Assembly (NCBI GenBank): GCA_036267635.1
Contig: DATAVR010000070.1
Location: forward strand, 1 to 64,000
DNA from: JADGRB01 sp036267635
Lineage (GTDB): Bacteria > Myxococcota_A > Polyangia > Fen-1088
Length of the DNA stretch: 64,000 bases
Direction: 5' to 3'
Shown: positions 37,847-46,925 of the stretch, piece after piece
Position numbering within the stretch: the first letter of the stretch is position 1
Layout: each line of letters begins with the position of its first letter
The notes under the pieces: generated by a model
Seen by the model: the letters and a program-made list of their open reading frames with translations, nothing else
Database searches by the model: none
What the model was told of the DNA's origin: nothing
Program-made: the position numbers and the translations under genes

Positions 37847-38524
37847 ATGGACGCCATCGTGCTTCTCTCCGGCGGGATCGATTCGGCGACCGCTCTCGCC
37901 ATGACCCGGGCGGCCGGTCATCGCTGTCACGCCCTCTCTTTTCGCTACGGGCAGCGCCACGCCATCGAGCTCGAAGCGGCCGCGCGCGTGGCGCGCGCGC
38001 TCGGCGCCCTCAGCCACGACGTGATGACGCTCGATCTGCGCGCGATCGGCGGCTCGGCGCTCACCGACGAGATCCCGGTCCCCAAGGGGCGCGACGAGGC
38101 GGCGATCGGCAGCGGCATTCCGGTCACCTACGTCCCGGCGCGCAACACGATCTTTCTCTCCTACGCGATCGCGCTGGCCGAGGTGCGCGGGGCCTCGGAG
38201 ATCGTCGTCGGCGTGAACGTGCTCGATTCGTCCGGGTACCCCGACTGCCGGCCCGAGTGGTTGGCGGCCATGCAGGAGGTCGCGCGGCTCGGCACCAAGA
38301 GCGGCGTGGAGCGGCGGCCGGTCACCATCCGCGCCCCGCTCATCAAGATGTCCAAGGCGGAGATCATCCGCGCGGGCGTCAAGCTGGGGATCGATTACGG
38401 CCTCACGCACTCTTGCTACGACCCGTCGCCCGCGGGCGACGCCTGCGGGGCCTGCGACTCCTGTCAGCTCCGGCGCCGCGGATTCGAGAGCGCCGGCGTC
38501 GCCGATCCGACGCGCTACGTTTGA
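37847..38524 (+). CDS. queC: 7-cyano-7-deazaguanine synthase QueC
   Basis: ATG 37847 gives 225 residues, the normal QueC length; it starts MDAIVLLSGGIDSATALAMT, the PP-loop ATP-binding motif. QueC converts 7-carboxy-7-deazaguanine with ammonia and ATP to preQ0 in queuosine biosynthesis. VTYVPARNTIFLSYA and the C-terminal zinc ligands CYDPSPAGDACGACDSC are intact. No other que genes are in the window. It converges on pcnB with three bases between stops. Confidence 0.96.
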   Translation: MDAIVLLSGGIDSATALAMTRAAGHRCHALSFRYGQRHAIELEAAARVARALGALSHDVMTLDLRAIGGSALTDEIPVPKGRDEAAIGSGIPVTYVPARNTIFLSYAIALAEVRGASEIVVGVNVLDSSGYPDCRPEWLAAMQEVARLGTKSGVERRPVTIRAPLIKMSKAEIIRAGVKLGIDYGLTHSCYDPSPAGDACGACDSCQLRRRGFESAGVADPTRYV

Positions 38525-38527
38525 GCT

Positions 38528-40039
38528 TCAGTCGGCGCGGTTCCAGGGGCCGCCGAAGCTGCCGGCGCCGAGGAAGGCGGGGCGGAGCTCGGGCGTGACG
38601 AGCGCGTGGGCGGCGGCGGCGAGCGCGGCGAGGTTCATCGGAGGAGAGGCGGATGCGGACGAGGACAGGGCTGGGGTCGGCCGGGCCGGCGGCAGGGGTC
38701 CTCGGCCGCGGTCTTGTCCGCGATCTTGTCCGCGATCTTGTCCGCGATCTCGTCCGCGATCCCGGCCACGATGCCGATCGTCGTCGACGTAGATGATCTC
38801 GGGCGCCGCCTCTTCGACGCCCGCCTCGGTCTCCGCGGGCGCCCCTTCGCCGAGGACGGTTCCTTCGGCGAGGATCGGGCGGCCGGCCAGCGTCGGGTCG
38901 GTCGACTCGGCGTCGGCGATGAGCTCGGCGAGGCGGTTCGCTTCGCCCGCGAACTCGCCTCGCAGGTGCGCTTTGCGCCGGCGCGGATTCTTCGAGGGGA
39001 GCAGGTGGCGGAGGGCGAGGAGGATCTGGCGCGCCAGCTCACTGTCGCGCCGGGAGGGGCGCAGCCGCTCCAGCGCCGGCGCGATCGCCTGCGCCACCAT
39101 CTGGCCGATGTCGCGGACGCCGTTGCTGTCGGGATCGAGCGCGTCGCGCAGCGGCGGCAGCAGCAGCGTCGCCAGAATGAGGGCGTTCGACGGCGCGACG
39201 GGGCGCGCGGCCGCCGAGCGGTCGAGGGCGCCGAGATAGCCCCAGAGGCGCGCCCGCCGCAGCGCAGTCTCCTCGTCGGCCGCCTCGCCCTTGAGCCCGC
39301 GGGCGAGCTCGGGGACCAGGAGCTCGAGCATCTCTGTCTCGACCAGCAGCTCGAGAGATCGCCTGGCGGCGCCGGCCCGCAGGAGGCGATAGAACTCCTC
39401 CGACACGCGCGCCTGCGCGCACTTGGTGATCTCCTGGCGGTGCTCCATCATCCGCCGGTAGGTCTCGGGCTCGATGGTGAGATTGCAGCGCGCGGCGAAC
39501 TTCACCGCGCGCAGGATCCGGATCGGGTCCTCACGAAAGCGGATGTCCGGATCGCCGATGGTGCGCACGACGCGCGCCTCCAGATCGGGCAACCCCTGGA
39601 CGTGGTCGATCACCTGCTTGGTTTCGAGATCGTAGAAGAGCCCGTTGATGGTGAAGTCGCGCCGGCGGGCGTCCTGCTCGGGCGTGCCGAAGACGTTGTC
39701 GCGCCGGATGAGCAGATCGCCCGTCTCGGGCGCGGCGCCGTCGTTGTCGTCTTCTTCCATCTCGCGCGGGTTGGCGCGAAAGGTGGAGGTCTCGATGATC
39801 TTCGGACCGAAGAAGACGTGGGCCAGTCGAAACCGACGGCCGATGATCCGCGAGTTGTGAAAGCGGCGTTTGATCTCGTTGGGGGTGGCGCTGGTGACGA
39901 CGTCGAAGTCCTTCGGCTTGAGGCCGAGCAGGAGGTCGCGCACGCAGCCACCGACCAGGTACGCGGCGTGCCCGGAGTCTTTCAATCTCCGGACGACGTT
40001 GGCCGCGTCGGGATCGATCTGATCCAGGGCGATGTTCAT
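38528..40039 (-). CDS. pcnB: Polynucleotide adenylyltransferase PcnB
   Basis: ATG 40039 gives 503 residues. It has the class II nucleotidyltransferase core YLVGGCVRDLLLGLKPKDFD (GG-x-RD and DxD), then RRRDFTINGLFYD and FREDPIRILRAVKFAAR, which identify the poly(A) polymerase/CCA-adding family; the broad fit and basic/low-complexity tail favour PcnB, which adds A-tails that promote RNA decay, but a CCA-adding role is not excluded. The last 120 residues are low complexity and include a repeated RGQD/RGRD track encoded by 12-base repeats. Since the window tRNA lacks CCA, some gene elsewhere must supply that activity. Confidence 0.88.
   Translation of the reverse strand: MNIALDQIDPDAANVVRRLKDSGHAAYLVGGCVRDLLLGLKPKDFDVVTSATPNEIKRRFHNSRIIGRRFRLAHVFFGPKIIETSTFRANPREMEEDDNDGAAPETGDLLIRRDNVFGTPEQDARRRDFTINGLFYDLETKQVIDHVQGLPDLEARVVRTIGDPDIRFREDPIRILRAVKFAARCNLTIEPETYRRMMEHRQEITKCAQARVSEEFYRLLRAGAARRSLELLVETEMLELLVPELARGLKGEAADEETALRRARLWGYLGALDRSAAARPVAPSNALILATLLLPPLRDALDPDSNGVRDIGQMVAQAIAPALERLRPSRRDSELARQILLALRHLLPSKNPRRRKAHLRGEFAGEANRLAELIADAESTDPTLAGRPILAEGTVLGEGAPAETEAGVEEAAPEIIYVDDDRHRGRDRGRDRGQDRGQDRGQDRGRGPLPPARPTPALSSSASASPPMNLAALAAAAHALVTPELRPAFLGAGSFGGPWNRAD
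38708..38767. repeat. Five 12-bp tandem repeats in pcnB
   Basis: Five units of GCGATCTTGTCC, the inner ones nearly identical and the outer ones diverged. They encode the DRGQ/DRGR repeats of the PcnB tail and could expand or contract without frameshift. Confidence 0.85.
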
Positions 40040-40095
40040 CGAACGTAGGGGTAACACGCCGGTATGCCTCCGGCAATCGGCAGGGAAGCTCGTGC

Positions 40096-41250
40096 TCACT
40101 CGATGGTGGGCGCCATCGTCGCGTCCGGATCGTCCTCGACCGGACGCTTCCCTCGGACCGGCTTGGCAGGCGCGGGCGCCTCCACCCCGTCCGATCTGTC
40201 GGCCTTGGCCGGCTTGGCGAGGTCGTCACCCTTGGAGTTGGCCGCCGAATGCCGGCGTTCGCTGTGTGTGGGGGGCGCGTGGGTGTGTCGCGTGGGGGTC
40301 GCAGCCGCGTCGAGCGCCGCGGTTGGCGCCGGCGCGGGCTTTGCGCCTGCGGGCATGGTCGCGAGATCGTGGTTCTCGTCGCTCGGGACTCTATCGGTCG
40401 GGACTGTGCGCGCGCTCGGCGGCGGCGCGATCGCTCCGACAGGCGCGGTGGCGGGTGGCGGCGTGACCGGTTGGGTCACGACCGGGCGCGAGGGCGGCGG
40501 CGGAACGGTGGCCGTCGGGCGCGGGCTCGAATCGGCCTCGTCGCTGTTGGAGTGGACCCAGATCAACGCGGCCGTCACGATCAGCGCGATGCCGACCGCT
40601 GCGCCGGCGATCCGAATGACCAGCTTGCGCGAGGAGGTGGCACGCAGGTCGACCGGCGTGCTGCGAAACCGGTTCGAACGCGGGTAGGGGGTCGGTCCGC
40701 TCGGGGCGCCCTCTTGGGGCAGATAGGTGCCGGGCTGAAATACGGCGATCTCGTTGCTGGTCGCTTGGCCGCGGTTGACGACCGTCAGCGCGTTGGAGGT
40801 CTCGGCCTCTCGTTTTCGCGCCGGCGGATCGAGGTCGGGCACGTGAATGCTGTGGCCGAACATCGTGCCGCGCAGCGCGCGGTCATCGATCGGCGGGGTC
40901 GCTTGTTGGCTGAGGACAGATTCGGCGACGCTCCGGCCGATGGCCGTGCCGCGCACGGGGTCGATCGTGACCTGTGGCGTCGGCCGCGCGTCCCCAGAGA
41001 CCTTCGCCGTGACGCGGGAGGGGTCAGAAAGCGCGTCGGCCACCGCCTGGTGGATCCCGGTGAGCGGACCGGGCGGCGCATCGAGGGAGCGGAGCTTCTT
41101 GAGCCCCTGCTCGACCTTGGCCTCGTCGACCACCGTGGGGCCCGAATAAAACGCCTGGCGGTTCCCGCTGCTGTCGGCGGCGTCGGCCGGATCGAGGGGG
41201 GGCGACTCATCCTCCAGGTCGCCAATCCCGGGAAAGGTCTTTCCGGCCAT
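40096..41250 (-). CDS. Single-pass protein with repeated RGTxxGxS motif
   Basis: 384 residues of unknown family. The cytoplasmic N-terminal part is disordered and has two copies of RGT-[AM]-[IF]-G-[RH]-S-[VI] (100-108 and 127-135). One membrane helix (about 210-232) follows, and the C-terminal part is Pro/Ala/Thr-rich with a basic end. Short T-containing repeats of this kind often accompany Ser/Thr kinase or FHA systems in Myxococcota, so I suggest a phosphorylation target; this is inference. Same strand as pcnB, 56 bases upstream. Confidence 0.65.
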   Translation of the reverse strand: MAGKTFPGIGDLEDESPPLDPADAADSSGNRQAFYSGPTVVDEAKVEQGLKKLRSLDAPPGPLTGIHQAVADALSDPSRVTAKVSGDARPTPQVTIDPVRGTAIGRSVAESVLSQQATPPIDDRALRGTMFGHSIHVPDLDPPARKREAETSNALTVVNRGQATSNEIAVFQPGTYLPQEGAPSGPTPYPRSNRFRSTPVDLRATSSRKLVIRIAGAAVGIALIVTAALIWVHSNSDEADSSPRPTATVPPPPSRPVVTQPVTPPPATAPVGAIAPPPSARTVPTDRVPSDENHDLATMPAGAKPAPAPTAALDAAATPTRHTHAPPTHSERRHSAANSKGDDLAKPAKADRSDGVEAPAPAKPVRGKRPVEDDPDATMAPTIE

Positions 41251-41330
41251 AGCCCCGCGATCTTAGCGGATATCGACGGAAAGACCCAGTGATCCGGCAC
41301 GCCAGCAAGGTATAGTTTCGCCCGCGGCGC

Positions 41331-42374
41331 ATGCGCATCTGCTTCGTCGTCAACAGCGCCCGGACGCAAAAGGCCAGCTACACCACGCTGCACCTGGCGT
41401 TCTCGGCGTACCGGCGGGGCCACGACGTGGCCTTCGCGTCGGTCGATGGTTTCTCGCAGGGCGAGGGGGCCGACATCGTGGCCGGGGTGGCGCGGCCCAA
41501 GGCCGGCCGCCTGCGCGACGCCGCCGCCTACGCCAAGGCGCTGACCGCGGCGGACGCCCCCAGAGAGGACGCGCGCCTGGTCGACTTCGACGTGATCTTT
41601 CTTCGCAACAATCCCAACGCCGGCGCCGCGGAGGGCGATCGCTTCAATCCGGCGCTCGACTTCGGGCGGAGGCTCAAGCAGCTGGGCGTGCTGGTGGTCA
41701 ACGACCCGGACGGCCTGTCGCGGGCGGGGTCGAAGATGTACCTGGCCGGTTTTCCGGTCGAGCTGCGCCCGAAGACGCTGGTCACCCGGTCGATCGAGCG
41801 GGTGCGCGCGTTCCTGCGCGAGCTCGATGGGCCGGCGATCATCAAACCGCTCGCCGGGTTCGGCGGCAAGAACGTCTTCTATGTGGCGCGCGGACAGAGC
41901 GCCAACGTGCAGCAGATGATCTCGACCGTGCGGCGCGCCGGCTACGTCATCGTGCAGGAGTACCTTCCGGCGGTGGCCAAGGGGGACAAGCGCGTGCTGC
42001 TGTTGGGGGGCGCGCCGCTCGAGGTGGCCGGCGTCGTGGCGGCCTACAAGCGAATGCGTCCCAAGGACGACATCCGGAACAACATCCACGTCGGCGGCTC
42101 CCGCCGGCGGACCGACTTCTCCGACGCCGAGCGCCGGATCTGCGAGCTGCTGCGCCCGCGGCTGGTGGCCGACGGGCTCTACTTCGTCGGCGTCGATCTG
42201 GTGGGCGACAAGATCCTGGAGATCAACGTCTTCGCCCCGGGCGGGATCGCCAACATCGACGATCTCTACGAGGTCGACGTGGCCACCGCCATCGTCCGCG
42301 ACCTCGAGCGCAAGGTGGAGCTGCGCTCGGTCTACTCCGAGCCGATTCCCCCGCACGTCTTCATGCGTGCTTAG
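41331..42374 (+). CDS. ATP-grasp protein, glutathione-synthetase-like
   Basis: 347 residues. The order of features matches prokaryotic GshB: an N-terminal MRICFVVN Rossmann part, FDVIFLRNNPNAG, a disordered-looking hinge VVNDPDGLSRAGSKMYLAGF, then ATP-grasp motifs AIIKPLAGFGGKNVFYV, VIVQEYLPAVAKGDKRVLLL and FVGVDLVGDKILEINVFAPGG. GshB joins glycine to gamma-glutamylcysteine. No gshA is near, and the match to typical GshB is partial, so another ligand is possible. Separated from the 40096 gene by a divergent gap with a TATAGT box at about 41310. Confidence 0.8.
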   Translation: MRICFVVNSARTQKASYTTLHLAFSAYRRGHDVAFASVDGFSQGEGADIVAGVARPKAGRLRDAAAYAKALTAADAPREDARLVDFDVIFLRNNPNAGAAEGDRFNPALDFGRRLKQLGVLVVNDPDGLSRAGSKMYLAGFPVELRPKTLVTRSIERVRAFLRELDGPAIIKPLAGFGGKNVFYVARGQSANVQQMISTVRRAGYVIVQEYLPAVAKGDKRVLLLGGAPLEVAGVVAAYKRMRPKDDIRNNIHVGGSRRRTDFSDAERRICELLRPRLVADGLYFVGVDLVGDKILEINVFAPGGIANIDDLYEVDVATAIVRDLERKVELRSVYSEPIPPHVFMRA

Positions 42375-42474
42375 GCTTCGCTTCCCAACACCAGCGCCCT
42401 GTTTCTCCCGCCGAAGCTTAGGTCAGCCCCTCGGTAGGTTCCCCCGACCGGACCGCACGTCAGCCCCGAGCGGA

Positions 42475-42542
42475 ATCGAGCGCCCGCCTTCGATCCAGCG
42501 CGACCCTCCGCACGTGCGGAGGGTCGGGCTGCGGCGCTCGAT
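42475..42542. repeat. Nested palindromic element between convergent genes
   Basis: A 24-base perfect palindrome (42502-42525: GACCCTCCGCAC joined to GTGCGGAGGGTC) is nested in a 10-bp outer stem (ATCGAGCGCC 42475-42484, GGCGCTCGAT 42533-42542). No T-tract follows. The core CCGCACGTGCGG is shared with the palindrome at 15455-15474. It sits between convergent genes, so a bidirectional terminator, transcript-end structure or DNA-binding site are all possible. Confidence 0.65.
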
Positions 42543-42626
42543 CCCGCACGTAACCTGAGGCGAGGATCGGGCGGGAGGGTGGGGCGAGGAAGCGGGCGTT
42601 CGGGAGCAGGGAAGCGGGAAGAAGCT

Positions 42627-43100
42627 TCAGAGCTGAATGTGAAGCGGGAGCCCCTTCTCAATGGACTCGGTCGCGCCGTCGGCGACCAGGTGCCAGATGT
42701 GACGCAGCTGGGCCTCGATCACCGTCCCCTCGTCCTCCGCCTCGTCCTCTTCTTCCTCTTCGTCTTCTTCCGGCTCCTCGGTGTCGACGGAGAGCTCCTC
42801 GCGCATCTCCTCCAGCACGTCGAGCAGCGCCTGCGACGAGGCGACGCGGAAGTCTCCCACGGTGACCCGCCCCTCGAATTCGACCGGCATGTAGATCTCG
42901 GCCCCGAGGTCGTGGGCGTCCAGCCGATCGAGGAACTCGGTCAGCGCCTCTTCGGAGAGGCGGGCGGCGATGGTGTGCGACGCATGCTCGTCCACCTTTT
43001 CGATGACGGCCGCTCCCGCCTCGGCCAACAGCTTGGCGAGTGTCCGCGCCTCGTCCTCGTCCAGACGGTGCGACAGCGGCGCCAGCTCGATCTCGGCCAT
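42627..43100 (-). CDS. Conserved-looking small protein with acidic tract
   Basis: 157 residues from ATG 43100 (an upstream GTG is possible). Residues 1-100 form a compact alpha/beta domain (DEDEARTLAKLLAEAGAAVIEK, FEGRVTVGDFRVASSQALLD), followed by a nearly uninterrupted Glu/Asp run (about 107-125), then a short end. No family recognised. Its strand is opposite to the adjacent gshB-like gene (convergent) and divergent from glnD, with which it shares a 70-base gap. Confidence 0.7.
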   Translation of the reverse strand: MAEIELAPLSHRLDEDEARTLAKLLAEAGAAVIEKVDEHASHTIAARLSEEALTEFLDRLDAHDLGAEIYMPVEFEGRVTVGDFRVASSQALLDVLEEMREELSVDTEEPEEDEEEEEDEAEDEGTVIEAQLRHIWHLVADGATESIEKGLPLHIQL

Positions 43101-43170
43101 GGGGTAACCGTGCCGCACGCCCTGTCCGTCGTCAATGTGTCCCGACGGATTCTGATACTGTGTCGCCTCG

Positions 43171-45834
43171 ATGACGTTGGATATCGTCCGGGCATTTTCC
43201 GAGGCCCGCGAGCGGGCGGCCGCGGCGGTCCGCGCGGGCGGCAACGGGATCGAAGTCTCGCGGGCGCTCTCGGGCGACGTCGACGCGATCGTCATCGAGG
43301 CGGCCGGGGCCGAGGTGGCCAAATGCAGGACGCCCGTGGCGGTGTTCGCCACCGGCGGATTCGGCCGCGCCGAGCTGGCGCCGTACTCCGACCTCGATCT
43401 GCTGGTCCTGTGCGCCAAGACGCCGGGCAAGGAGGTCCAGGCGCTCGCCGAGGCGATCCTCTATCCGTTGTGGGACGCCAAGGTCGACGCCGGGCACGCC
43501 GTCCGGTCGTACGACCAGGCGCTGTCGCTGCCGGCCAGCGATCTCGCGGCGGCGACGGCGCTGCTCGACGCGCGCTTTCTGACCGGCGACGCGGCGTTGG
43601 CCGACAAGTTCCTGGCGGCCTTCCGGGCGCGGGTGGCCAAGACCGCCGCCGAGGACTTCGTGGCGCGGCTGCGCGCCGAGCAGAAGGCGCGACACAGCCG
43701 ATTCGGCGACACGATCTTTCTGCTCGAGCCCGATCTCAAGAACGGCCCGGGCGGGATGCGGGATCTCTGCGTCGGCCGCTGGGCGGCCATGGCCCGCTTC
43801 GGGACCTCCAATGCCAAGGAGCTGCTGGCCAAGGGGGTGATGACGGGACGGCTGGCGCAGGCGTTCATCAACGCGACAGAGTGGCTGCTGCGCGTCCGCA
43901 TCGCCATGCACGCGGCGGCCGGCCGGCGCATGGATCACCTGCGGTTCGCTCTCCAGGAGGCGATCGCGCCGGTGCTCTGCCCCGACGCGCAGGATCGGGG
44001 CGGTGTCATTCGCCCCGCGGTCCACCCGGCGGTCGAGGCGCTGATGCACCAGTACCACGCGCACGCCAAGCTGATTCGCAACGAGACCGAGCGCCTCTTG
44101 CAGCGGGCGACCGCGCGCGACGAGCCGCGCCGGCCCAGCCAGCCGGTGCCGACGCTGGACGGCGGCGCCGTCGACGAGAGCTTCGTGGTGCGGGAGGGGG
44201 CGCTGGAAGGGAAAGACGGCTCGGTGTTCGAGCGGAAGCCCTCCGAGATGATCCGCATCTTCCAGGTGGCGATCGCCTTCGACATCCCGCTGTCGTTGCG
44301 GACGCTGGAGATGCTGGGGGAGCTGGCGGCCACCCGCGGCGAGGCGCTGCGTGCCGATCCCGCCTCGGGCCCCTGCTTCATGGAGATCGTCTGCGACGGG
44401 CGCGACAGGGCCAACCCCTCTCGCCTCGAGCAGATGCAGGACCTCGGCTTGCTTGGCGCGCTGATGCCCGAGTGGGAGCCGTCGACGGGGCGCGTGCAGC
44501 ACGACATCTATCACGTGTATACCGTCGACCAGCACGCGCTCTATGCGGTCGGGCGCCTGCACGCGCTGGCGCGGGGCGATCACGCCGATCAGTTTCCGAC
44601 GCCGACCGAGACGGTGCGGGCGGTGACCCGCCCGGTGGCGCTGGCGGCTGGGACGCTGCTCCACGACGTCGGCAAGCCGTACGGGAGCCCGCACAGCGAG
44701 ATCGGCGCCGGGCTGGCGGTGACCATCTGCCGGCGGCTCGGCATCGACGAGGAGGACATCCGGCGGGTCGAGTTCCTGGTCAAGCAGCACCTGGTGATGG
44801 GGCAGATGTCGCAGCGCCGCGATCTCGACGACATCGGGATGATCTCCGACTTCGCCACCCTCTGCGGCGACGAGGAGAATCTGCACGAGCTCTACCTGCT
44901 GACCTTCTGCGATCTGGCGTCGGTGGCGCCCGACGCGATGTCGAGCTGGAAGGAGACGCTGCTCGGCGAGCTCTATTCGCGCACGTTGAAGTTCCTGCGC
45001 CGGGGGCCCGATCTGCTGGGGGCCGAGCGCGCCGAGATCGTCGAGCGGCGCCAGAAGCGCGCGGCGGCCATCCTCGAGGAGCCCGAGAAGAACGCCGCGC
45101 TCACCACGCTGTTCGGCGGCTTCCCCGACCGCTACTTCGCCGAGAACTCGGCGCTGCGCATCGCCAAGCACGTCCGCCTCATCCGCGAGCGGCGCGCGGC
45201 GAAGAAGAGCGCCCTCGTCGAGGTCTCCCACGAGGAGCGGCTGGGGATGACCGAGATGGTGCTGGCGGCGCGCGATCTGCCCGGCCTGCTGGCCGAGGTG
45301 GCCGGTGTCCTCTACGCCAACCGGATCGAGGTCGTCGACGCCGCCATCTACTCGCGCCAGCCGATCGATCCCGGCGAGGAGGCGGAGGCGCTCGACATCT
45401 TCCGCGTCCGCGACGGGATGCGCCGCCCGGTCATGGACGAGGGGCGCTGGAAGAAGGTCCGCGAGGATCTGGAGGCGGTGCTGACCGGCAAGGTGAAGGG
45501 GGAGGCGCTGGTCGCGGCCCGCCCGCGCGGCGACTCGATCGCCGCCTGGCGCACGCCGGCGGTCCCCACCGAGGTCAAGATCGACAACGACGTGAGCCGC
45601 GACTTCACCGTCCTCGAGATCGTGACCGAGGACCGCGCCGGCGTTCTCTACGCGATGACGCGCACCCTGTTCAACGAGAGCCTCGACATCCACCGCTCGA
45701 AGATCGCCACCGAGGCGAACCGCGCCATCGACGTCTTCTACGTGCGCGACAAGGCGAACCTGGTGAAGATCACCGACCCGGAGCGGATGGTCAGGCTCAA
45801 GACCACGCTTTTGGACCTGCTGGCAGAAAGGTAG
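43171..45834 (+). CDS. glnD: PII uridylyltransferase/uridylyl-removing enzyme GlnD
   Basis: 887 residues, normal for GlnD, the nitrogen sensor that modifies PII according to glutamine. The nucleotidyltransferase motif GFGRAELAPYSDLDLLVL is at about 70, a GlnD-type linker domain follows, the HD domain has LLHDVGKPYGSPH with the dinuclear-metal His/Asp, and two C-terminal ACT domains (LAARDLPGLLAEVAG and VTEDRAGVLYAMTR) are visible. No glnB or amtB is in the window. Divergent from the acidic protein; a TPR gene follows after ten bases and is likely co-transcribed. Confidence 0.95.
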   Translation: MTLDIVRAFSEARERAAAAVRAGGNGIEVSRALSGDVDAIVIEAAGAEVAKCRTPVAVFATGGFGRAELAPYSDLDLLVLCAKTPGKEVQALAEAILYPLWDAKVDAGHAVRSYDQALSLPASDLAAATALLDARFLTGDAALADKFLAAFRARVAKTAAEDFVARLRAEQKARHSRFGDTIFLLEPDLKNGPGGMRDLCVGRWAAMARFGTSNAKELLAKGVMTGRLAQAFINATEWLLRVRIAMHAAAGRRMDHLRFALQEAIAPVLCPDAQDRGGVIRPAVHPAVEALMHQYHAHAKLIRNETERLLQRATARDEPRRPSQPVPTLDGGAVDESFVVREGALEGKDGSVFERKPSEMIRIFQVAIAFDIPLSLRTLEMLGELAATRGEALRADPASGPCFMEIVCDGRDRANPSRLEQMQDLGLLGALMPEWEPSTGRVQHDIYHVYTVDQHALYAVGRLHALARGDHADQFPTPTETVRAVTRPVALAAGTLLHDVGKPYGSPHSEIGAGLAVTICRRLGIDEEDIRRVEFLVKQHLVMGQMSQRRDLDDIGMISDFATLCGDEENLHELYLLTFCDLASVAPDAMSSWKETLLGELYSRTLKFLRRGPDLLGAERAEIVERRQKRAAAILEEPEKNAALTTLFGGFPDRYFAENSALRIAKHVRLIRERRAAKKSALVEVSHEERLGMTEMVLAARDLPGLLAEVAGVLYANRIEVVDAAIYSRQPIDPGEEAEALDIFRVRDGMRRPVMDEGRWKKVREDLEAVLTGKVKGEALVAARPRGDSIAAWRTPAVPTEVKIDNDVSRDFTVLEIVTEDRAGVLYAMTRTLFNESLDIHRSKIATEANRAIDVFYVRDKANLVKITDPERMVRLKTTLLDLLAER

Positions 45835-45844
45835 ACTGCGCGCG

Positions 45845-46864
45845 ATGACCGCGCTCCCGCTCTTGCTGGCGCTTCTGGCTCAGGACACCAGTGGCGCCGC
45901 GCCGCTCTTGGAAAAGGGGGAACGGCTCTTCCGCCAGGGGGACGCGGCCGGCGCGCTCGGCGCCTTCCAGGACGCCGCCAAGGCCGACCCACGCGATGCG
46001 CGGCCCCACTACCTCTCCGGCGTGGCGCTGGAGAAGAAGGGGGACGCCACCGGCGCGGTCGCCGAATACCGCAAGGCGCTCGGCCTCAAGAGCGACTTCG
46101 CCGAGGCGCACAACAATCTGGGTGCCTTGCTGATCGCGCGCGGCGACGCGGCGGGCGCGGCGGGCGAGCTGGAGGCGGCCGTGCGGGCCAAGCCCGACTA
46201 CGCCGAGGCCGAGTACAACCTGGGCGTCGCGCGGGACGCGCTCGGAAAGAAGCCCGAAGCGGTCGCCGCCTACCGGGCGGCGGTCCGGCTCAAGCCGTCC
46301 GACGCCGGCTACCGGCTGAACCTGGGCGCGGCCCTGCGGCGGAGCGGCGATCTGCCGGGCGCGGTCGTCGCCCTCAAGGACGCCACCCGCCTGGCGCCGA
46401 GCGATCCGGTCGCCTGGGCCGACCTCGGGATGGTGCTCTCGGATGAGAAGGATCTCGACGGGGCGCAAGCGGCGCTCGACAAGGCGACCAAGCTCAAGCC
46501 CGACTTCGCGCTCGGCTGGAACCGCCTCGGCCGCGTGGAGCTCAAACGGGGACAGATCCCGGCGGCCGTCGCCGCCCAGGAGCGCGCCCGCAAGCTCGAC
46601 GCCAAGAGCGGCGCCTTCGCCGCCGATCTCTGCCGCGCGCTCTTGGAACAGAAGGATGCCAAGCGCGCCGCCGGTGAATGCCGCGCCGCCGTCGACCTCG
46701 ACCCCAAGAACCCGCTCGCCCACTACGAGCTGATGAAGGTCCTGGTCGCCAAGGGAGACTGCCCGGACGCGAAGTCCGAGCTGGCGCGGTTCAAGGGGCT
46801 CCCCGGCGTCAAGCCGGAGGCTCAAAAGCAGGCCGACGCCATCGTCGCCACCTGCCACAAATAG
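45845..46864 (+). CDS. Exported TPR protein
   Basis: 339 residues, ten bases after glnD. The N-terminus (TALPLLLALLAQDTSG) is a short signal-like hydrophobic segment. The remainder is about eight clear TPRs with regular Ala/Gly/Asp spacing (GAVAEYRKALGLKSDFAEAH, HNNLGALLIARGDAAGAAGE). Predicted scaffold or protein-protein adaptor, periplasmic if the leader functions. No link to nitrogen control visible beyond position. Confidence 0.82.
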   Translation: MTALPLLLALLAQDTSGAAPLLEKGERLFRQGDAAGALGAFQDAAKADPRDARPHYLSGVALEKKGDATGAVAEYRKALGLKSDFAEAHNNLGALLIARGDAAGAAGELEAAVRAKPDYAEAEYNLGVARDALGKKPEAVAAYRAAVRLKPSDAGYRLNLGAALRRSGDLPGAVVALKDATRLAPSDPVAWADLGMVLSDEKDLDGAQAALDKATKLKPDFALGWNRLGRVELKRGQIPAAVAAQERARKLDAKSGAFAADLCRALLEQKDAKRAAGECRAAVDLDPKNPLAHYELMKVLVAKGDCPDAKSELARFKGLPGVKPEAQKQADAIVATCHK

Positions 46865-46925
46865 ACGACCGGCGGCGCTCCGCTCTCGCTTGCCGATGGG
46901 GAGGGGGGTCGGCTAATCTCCCGAG

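Noticed and set aside
42502..42525. Palindrome as a rho-independent terminator
   Set aside because: No T-tract on either side and no unpaired loop in the perfect palindrome; left as an unexplained element.
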